From Robiginitomaculum sp. (GTDB lineage: Bacteria; Pseudomonadota; Alphaproteobacteria; Caulobacterales; Maricaulaceae), in contig JAKITZ010000014.1 in NCBI GenBank assembly GCA_021647805.1, forward strand, positions 1 through 18,612: a stretch of DNA of 18,612 nucleotides, in the 5' to 3' direction. The notes below the pieces were generated by a model, which had not been told where the DNA came from, did not search any database, and worked only from the letters and a program-made list of their open reading frames with translations. The translations under genes were made by a program, and so were the position numbers. Below are positions 14,783 through 18,612 of this stretch, one piece after another. Within the stretch, counting starts at the first letter, position 1; each line of letters opens with the position of its first letter.

Positions 14783-15657
14783 TTAATCCGTCGTTATAGC
14801 CACCATTTGTGCCGGTGCGACTACGGTGCAGGCCTCGATTACCTTTGGCGGTTGGCGGTAGAAAAACGGCTCGTTGCGGATGCGTTTTGATACTTTGAAT
14901 ATTTCAAATTCGTCCGAAGGTGTTGCCATGACCTCGTAAACCGGACGGCTGTCCAAGGGCATGTCTGCGGCTATGGTAAATTTGCGAATTACGTCCCGGC
15001 GGGCAATATCACTGATCACACCGCTATCGATTGATCTAACACCACGGTTTAGCTTTTGGATAAATTCCATGCCGTCTATTACCCTGCCAAAAACGGTAAG
15101 ATTGCGATCAAGGTATCTGGTGCCAGGGCCAAGCACGATATAAAACTCGGCATCACCACTATCAGGATCGTTATCTCGTGCCATAGCCATAGAGCCGGGA
15201 CAGTGTTGCAACCATGTACGTCCGGTTTCAGGGTTTCTGGCGGCGGCAAAGCCGCTCACATGACCGGATTGCTTGGCATATAGGTCAGGCGAAACAATTG
15301 GCACAAACTCCAATCCGTCGCTGGTGCGGTCATTTCGTTTTTTAAGGTTCCAAACCCTTCTGGTAATGCTCGTGCGTCCTTGCCTTCTCCGCGTCCACCT
15401 TGGGCGACAAAACCATCAATCACCCGATAAAAAGTCAGACCGTTATAAAATTCTTGTTTGGCCAATTGCCGGATTTGCTCAACATGGTTCGGGGCGAACT
15501 CTGGGTTTAGCTCAATCACTGTCCGGCCATAATCGGTGTCGATGATCAACAGGTTTTCCGGGGCAATTACTCGCCACGGGATTTGCACCTGTTCGTCATC
15601 GCCAAAGGCCGCAAATGCAAATATCCATATTATGGTGCTTAGCAGTAATATTTTCAT
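14783..15657 (-). pseudogene. Periplasmic-type cyclophilin peptidyl-prolyl isomerase, frameshifted
   Basis: Two overlapping minus-strand frames together make one cyclophilin-type isomerase of about 290 residues, which would catalyse proline cis-trans isomerisation. The first frame (15657 to about 15313) gives a signal peptide (about 1-19, ending FAAFG), the strand DYGRTVIELNPEFAPNHVEQ, the core FYRVIDGFVAQGG and then GFGTLKNEMTAPATD. The second frame resumes with LEFVPIVSPDLYAKQSGH, then TWLQHCPGSMAMARDNDPDS and RYLDRNLTVFGRVIDGMEFI. The join needs a -1 shift, for example one lost T near 15312-15315. A slippery heptamer A-AAA-AAC lies in frame at 15337-15343 with no stop before the second frame. 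So a decayed gene, an assembly error or a programmed shift are all possible. The start overlaps the Rid gene stop by four bases. Confidence 0.8.
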
Positions 15658-16058
15658 GACGGGGTTTCCTGTTCTGCAACAAAGGCTTCGGCCTCGATCT
15701 CGATCATCATTTGTGGGTCGATAAGGGTGTTAATGCCGATCATCGAGGTGGTTGGCGGGTGTTCGGCAAAAAACTCTGCATGGGCTTTGCCAAATTCCTG
15801 CCATTTGGAAATATCGGTTACAAACATTCGGGTGCGAACTACATGTTTCATGCTCACGCCTAACTCAGACAAAGCTTGCTCGATAATTTCAAAACAACGC
15901 ATTGCTTGGCCGTAGGCATCATTTGGAGCAAAGCAACTGCCATCTTCGGCTACTGGTGCAGTGCCGGTTACCCAAACATGGTTGTCGTGTCGTATCGCCC
16001 GACAATAGCCGACTTTGGCCTCCCACGGCGCACCAGAAAATGCTCGTTTTATTGCCAC
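15654..16058 (-). CDS. Rid (YjgF/YER057c/UK114) family protein lacking the catalytic Arg
   Basis: A 134-residue Rid-superfamily protein, with GAPWEAKVGYCRAIRHDNHV, then VTGTAPVAEDG and, at the end, MMIEIEAEAFV. Classical RidA hydrolyses reactive enamines/imines using Arg105 of the E. coli protein. Aligning PPTTSMIGI here with PARSCVEV there puts T104 at that position, so imine deaminase activity is not expected. It belongs with the Arg-less Rid subgroups, whose functions are mostly unknown. Translation begins at GTG 16058, sharing one base with the stop of the upstream amidohydrolase (TAGTG), and ends in an ATGA overlap with the isomerase gene. The three genes are thus one translationally coupled operon. 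Confidence 0.88.
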   Translation of the reverse strand: MAIKRAFSGAPWEAKVGYCRAIRHDNHVWVTGTAPVAEDGSCFAPNDAYGQAMRCFEIIEQALSELGVSMKHVVRTRMFVTDISKWQEFGKAHAEFFAEHPPTTSMIGINTLIDPQMMIEIEAEAFVAEQETPS

Positions 16059-17356
16059 TATTCTTTACCCAACAAATCCAACGCAATGGCGCTCATGCTG
16101 GCGACGCCAGTTTCGATGGTTTTGATGCGATCCGGGGCAAAAAATGGTGAATGCAATGACGGAAACCCTGTTCCCTCGGCAATCATTTTTGCATGTTTTT
16201 GCGGTTCCACAGTGCCTAGCCAATAAATCACACCGGGAACTTTTGCATCTGTACGACCAAAGCGGCCAAAGTCCTCGCCGCCCATCACCGGCTCCACGAT
16301 TTTAACATTTTCTGCACCCAACTTCTTGGAAATTGCTGCGGCGACTTTGGCGCTTAGTTCAGGATTATTATAAGTTGCCGGGGTGTATTCGTCTTTTAAC
16401 TCGAAAATTGGTAGTAGGTCTTCTGGTAGGCCAAATACCCGTCCCTGATTTTCGGCAATTCGCTTGATGCCATCAAGTAATTTGGTGCGGGTTTCGTCGG
16501 AGTATGAACGAACGGTAAGTTGCAAATGCACGCTATCGGAAATGATATTATGTTTCGAGCCACCATGGATAGAGCCAACTGTTACTACTGCTGGATCAAG
16601 CGGCGAAATTTCACGACTAACCAAAGTTTGTAAAGCGGTGACGATATAGGCGGCCAGTACAATCGGGTCTTTGGTAGTGTGCGGATAGGCTCCGTGGCCG
16701 CCAATGCCACGCACTTTGATGTCAACGCTATCAACATTGGCCAGCGCAAAGCCAGATGAATAACCAACAGTGCCAGCTGGCAATGTTGCACTAACATGCA
16801 GGGCAATATTAAAGTCCGGCGTGCCAAAGCGTTTATATAAACCATCGTTAAGCATGGCTTTGGCGCCTTTGCCTAATTCTTCGGCTGGTTGGCCGATCAG
16901 GATCAAGGTGCCCGACCATTCATCTTTGCGTTTGGCCAAGTTTCGCGCAGTTCCGATCAGTGAAGTCATGTGAATATCATGGCCGCACGCATGCATAACC
17001 GATACTTCTTGACCGCGTTGATTTACGCCTTTGGCTTTGCTGGCATAGCTAATGCCTGTTTTTTCCTCTAATGGTAATGCGTCCATGTCGGCGCGTAACA
17101 TTAGTGTCGGGCCGTCGCCATTTTTCATCACCGCTACCAAGCCAGTGCCGCCAATATTGGTGGTCACATCGTAACCGGCCAGCGTTAATTCCGCCGCCAT
17201 GCGTTTGGCAGTTTCAAACTCTTGTAAAGATAGTTCAGGATTTTGATGTAGGTGAAGATACAGGTTTTCCAGATAATTTATCTCGCTACTGGCAAAAGCA
17301 GTAGAGCCGAGTAATAAGCTGCATCCTGTTATACCGGCCAGAATAAGTTTTTTCAT
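16058..17356 (-). CDS. M20D-family amidohydrolase, predicted exported
   Basis: A 432-residue M20 (subfamily D) amidohydrolase of the N-acyl-amino-acid/hippurate hydrolase type, which removes acyl groups from amino acids or cleaves related amides. It has a clear signal peptide (about 1-22, ending STAFA), so a periplasmic location is likely. Visible metal-site residues are C124 and H126 in MHACGHDIH, E159-E160 in IGQPAEE, H187 in ALHVSA, and the C-terminal His in PSLHSPFFAPD. The dimerisation lid contains GIGGHGAYPHTTKDPIVLAA. It is the first gene of the operon with the Rid protein and the isomerase. The exact substrate cannot be read from sequence; aminoacylase, hippurate hydrolase and indole-acetyl-amino-acid hydrolase activities are all found in the family. 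Confidence 0.92.
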   Translation of the reverse strand: MKKLILAGITGCSLLLGSTAFASSEINYLENLYLHLHQNPELSLQEFETAKRMAAELTLAGYDVTTNIGGTGLVAVMKNGDGPTLMLRADMDALPLEEKTGISYASKAKGVNQRGQEVSVMHACGHDIHMTSLIGTARNLAKRKDEWSGTLILIGQPAEELGKGAKAMLNDGLYKRFGTPDFNIALHVSATLPAGTVGYSSGFALANVDSVDIKVRGIGGHGAYPHTTKDPIVLAAYIVTALQTLVSREISPLDPAVVTVGSIHGGSKHNIISDSVHLQLTVRSYSDETRTKLLDGIKRIAENQGRVFGLPEDLLPIFELKDEYTPATYNNPELSAKVAAAISKKLGAENVKIVEPVMGGEDFGRFGRTDAKVPGVIYWLGTVEPQKHAKMIAEGTGFPSLHSPFFAPDRIKTIETGVASMSAIALDLLGKE

Positions 17357-17503
17357 GTCAATAATCCCTAAGTTTGCTATTTATCAAAGCATAGGTGAAA
17401 GTGATCAAAAGGCAAAGCATGATTACCTGTTAAGCAGATTGTCCATATAGCCCAAGTGAAGCTTGTTAATACCTGCCGGTTATTCTGCCAGTATAAATAT
17501 TAT

Positions 17504-17523
17504 TTTGAACCTTAAGGCTCAAA
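17504..17523. promoter_or_regulatory. 20-bp near-perfect palindrome upstream of antiporter gene
   Basis: TTTGAACCTT (17504-17513) and AAGGCTCAAA (17514-17523) form an uninterrupted palindrome with one mismatch per arm. It lies 14 bases ahead of the antiporter ATG and just after an AT-rich, TATAAAT-containing stretch (17492-17503). Position and symmetry fit an operator for a dimeric regulator, but no regulator gene is adjacent. Confidence 0.35.
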
Positions 17524-17537
17524 TACATCTCCAACCA

Positions 17538-18612
17538 ATGAGGCCTATTGTGCACCAATCTGAATACTTGCTTGATGTTTTGGTTTTTCTGGCAGCGATG
17601 ATTGTGGTTGTGCCAGTATTCCAGCGCTTAAAACTAAGTCCTATCTTGGGGTATCTTGCCGCTGGAATGTTGATCGGCCCTTATGGGTTTGAGCTGATCG
17701 GTGATACTAAGGCGGCGCAGACACTTGCATCGTTTGGTGTTGTGTTTTTGCTGTTTATGATAGGCCTCGAGCTTTCATTTCGTAGATTGCGAACCTTGGG
17801 AGCCAAGGTTTTTGGCCTTGGCTCAATGCAGGTAATAATTAGCGGGCTTGTTATTGCGATGGTAGCCTATCTTTCAGGTTTAGGTATCTATTCGGCGGTG
17901 ATTATTGGCTGTGGGCTTGCTTTGTCATCGACAGCATTTGTCTTGCAACTACTTGATGAGCGCGGTGAAAGAGCCACAAGGTTTGGTCTTACCACGTTTT
18001 CGATTTTGTTATTACAAGATTTGGCGGTTGTACCAATTTTGATTTTTGTAACTTTACTGGGTGCGCCGGATACTTCGCTATTAGAGACACTTGGGTTAGT
18101 AACATTAAAAGGCGCAGCGGCGGTTTTAGCTGTAATTATTTTCGGGCGGTATCTCTTACGACCTTTATTCCAAATGATAGTCAAAACCCGAAGTCCCGAA
18201 TTGTTTGTTTCGGCAACATTGTTAACGGTTCTTGGCATGGCATGGGTTATGTCATTGGCTGGCTTGTCGATGGAGCTTGGCGCGCTTTTAGCTGGATTAT
18301 TGTTGGCCGAAACCGAGTACCGTCATCAGATTAAAGCCGACATTAAACCGTTTCGCGGAATTTTACTCGGGTTGTTTTTCATGACCATTGGAATGGTTAT
18401 TGATGTAAGGTTCATTTTTGAGAACTGGATTAATATTGCTTTGATTGTCGTTGCTTTGCTGCTTGGCAAAACCATTATCACCAGCGTGGTTTGTAAAATT
18501 ATCGGAACACCTTTTGATACTTCCTTGCGTACCGGGCTTGCGCTTTCCCAAGGTGGTGAGTTCGGCTTTGTGATATTCGGCGCGGCTTTGACTTTGGGCT
18601 TACTTTCACAAA
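17538..18612 (+). CDS. KefB/KefC-type monovalent cation:proton antiporter (3' truncated)
   Basis: The first 358 residues of a CPA2-family antiporter running off the right edge. It is strongly hydrophobic, with about ten membrane segments visible. Family landmarks are LGYLAAGMLIGPYGFELI, FLLFMIGLELSFRRL, ALSSTAFVLQLLDERGE, LLLQDLAVVP with the ion-site D161, ELGALLAGLLLAETEYRHQI and ALSQGGEFGFVIFGAA. Kef-type members exchange K+ (or Na+) for protons across the inner membrane; many carry a C-terminal TrkA-N/RCK nucleotide-binding domain, which would lie beyond the window. The start could be ATG 17538, or GTG 17550, which has a GAGG motif at 17540-17543 and gives the more family-like beginning MHQSEYLLDVLVFLAA. 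It is divergent from the amidohydrolase operon, with a 181-base spacer. Confidence 0.9.
   Translation, partial: MRPIVHQSEYLLDVLVFLAAMIVVVPVFQRLKLSPILGYLAAGMLIGPYGFELIGDTKAAQTLASFGVVFLLFMIGLELSFRRLRTLGAKVFGLGSMQVIISGLVIAMVAYLSGLGIYSAVIIGCGLALSSTAFVLQLLDERGERATRFGLTTFSILLLQDLAVVPILIFVTLLGAPDTSLLETLGLVTLKGAAAVLAVIIFGRYLLRPLFQMIVKTRSPELFVSATLLTVLGMAWVMSLAGLSMELGALLAGLLLAETEYRHQIKADIKPFRGILLGLFFMTIGMVIDVRFIFENWINIALIVVALLLGKTIITSVVCKIIGTPFDTSLRTGLALSQGGEFGFVIFGAALTLGLLSQ

Noticed and set aside
1..18612. CRISPR array, tRNA, rRNA, insertion sequence or prophage genes
   Set aside because: No regularly spaced repeats, cloverleaf sequences, transposase or phage proteins were seen anywhere in the window.

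Overview
The window looks like chromosomal DNA from an alphaproteobacterium, probably a stalked or dimorphic marine relative of Caulobacter in the Maricaulales/Hyphomonadaceae range. The DNA is AT-rich for that class. Evidence for the class is the serS-surE-pcm-NlpD-like gene order, a PleC/DivJ-type histidine kinase, a DUF6768 protein next to an ECF sigma factor, a full CtrA-type box (TTAA-N7-TTAA) beside flagellar genes, and dispersed intergenic palindromes of a kind common in alphaproteobacteria. The family assignment is inference; nothing in the window fixes a species.

Layout. 1-1417: 3' part of aminopeptidase N. 1476-4798: a single-domain response regulator followed by a two-transmembrane, double-PAS, PleC-like histidine kinase whose start codon is unclear. 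4805-5726 (minus): an ECF sigma factor overlapping a small DUF6768 membrane protein. 5727-6162: a gene-free repeat cluster with several strong hairpins. 6163-7190 (minus): fliO-fliP of the flagellar export gate. 7191-7501: a regulatory region between divergent flagellar operons, holding a CtrA box, a dispersed repeat and a perfect 15-bp inverted repeat. 7502-8764: flgB-flgC-fliE (proximal rod and MS-ring/rod junction). 8861-12853: serS-surE-pcm-NlpD-like, tightly packed. 12971-14434: guaB. 14435-14782: a second repeat region. 14783-17356 (minus): a three-gene overlapping operon transcribed in the order M20 amidohydrolase, Rid-family protein, periplasmic-type peptidyl-prolyl isomerase; the last is split by an apparent frameshift. 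17538-18612: a KefB/KefC-type cation:proton antiporter cut by the window end.

How it fits together. The kinase and CtrA box suggest the polarity and cell-cycle wiring typical of these bacteria, in which flagellar assembly is timed by CtrA. The NlpD-like protein has lost its metal ligands, so it is more likely an amidase activator than a hydrolase. No mobile element, prophage, CRISPR array, tRNA or rRNA was recognised. The least explained items are the sigma factor/DUF6768 pair, the hairpin upstream of flgB, the dispersed repeat family, and the frameshifted isomerase with an in-frame slippery heptamer upstream of the break.
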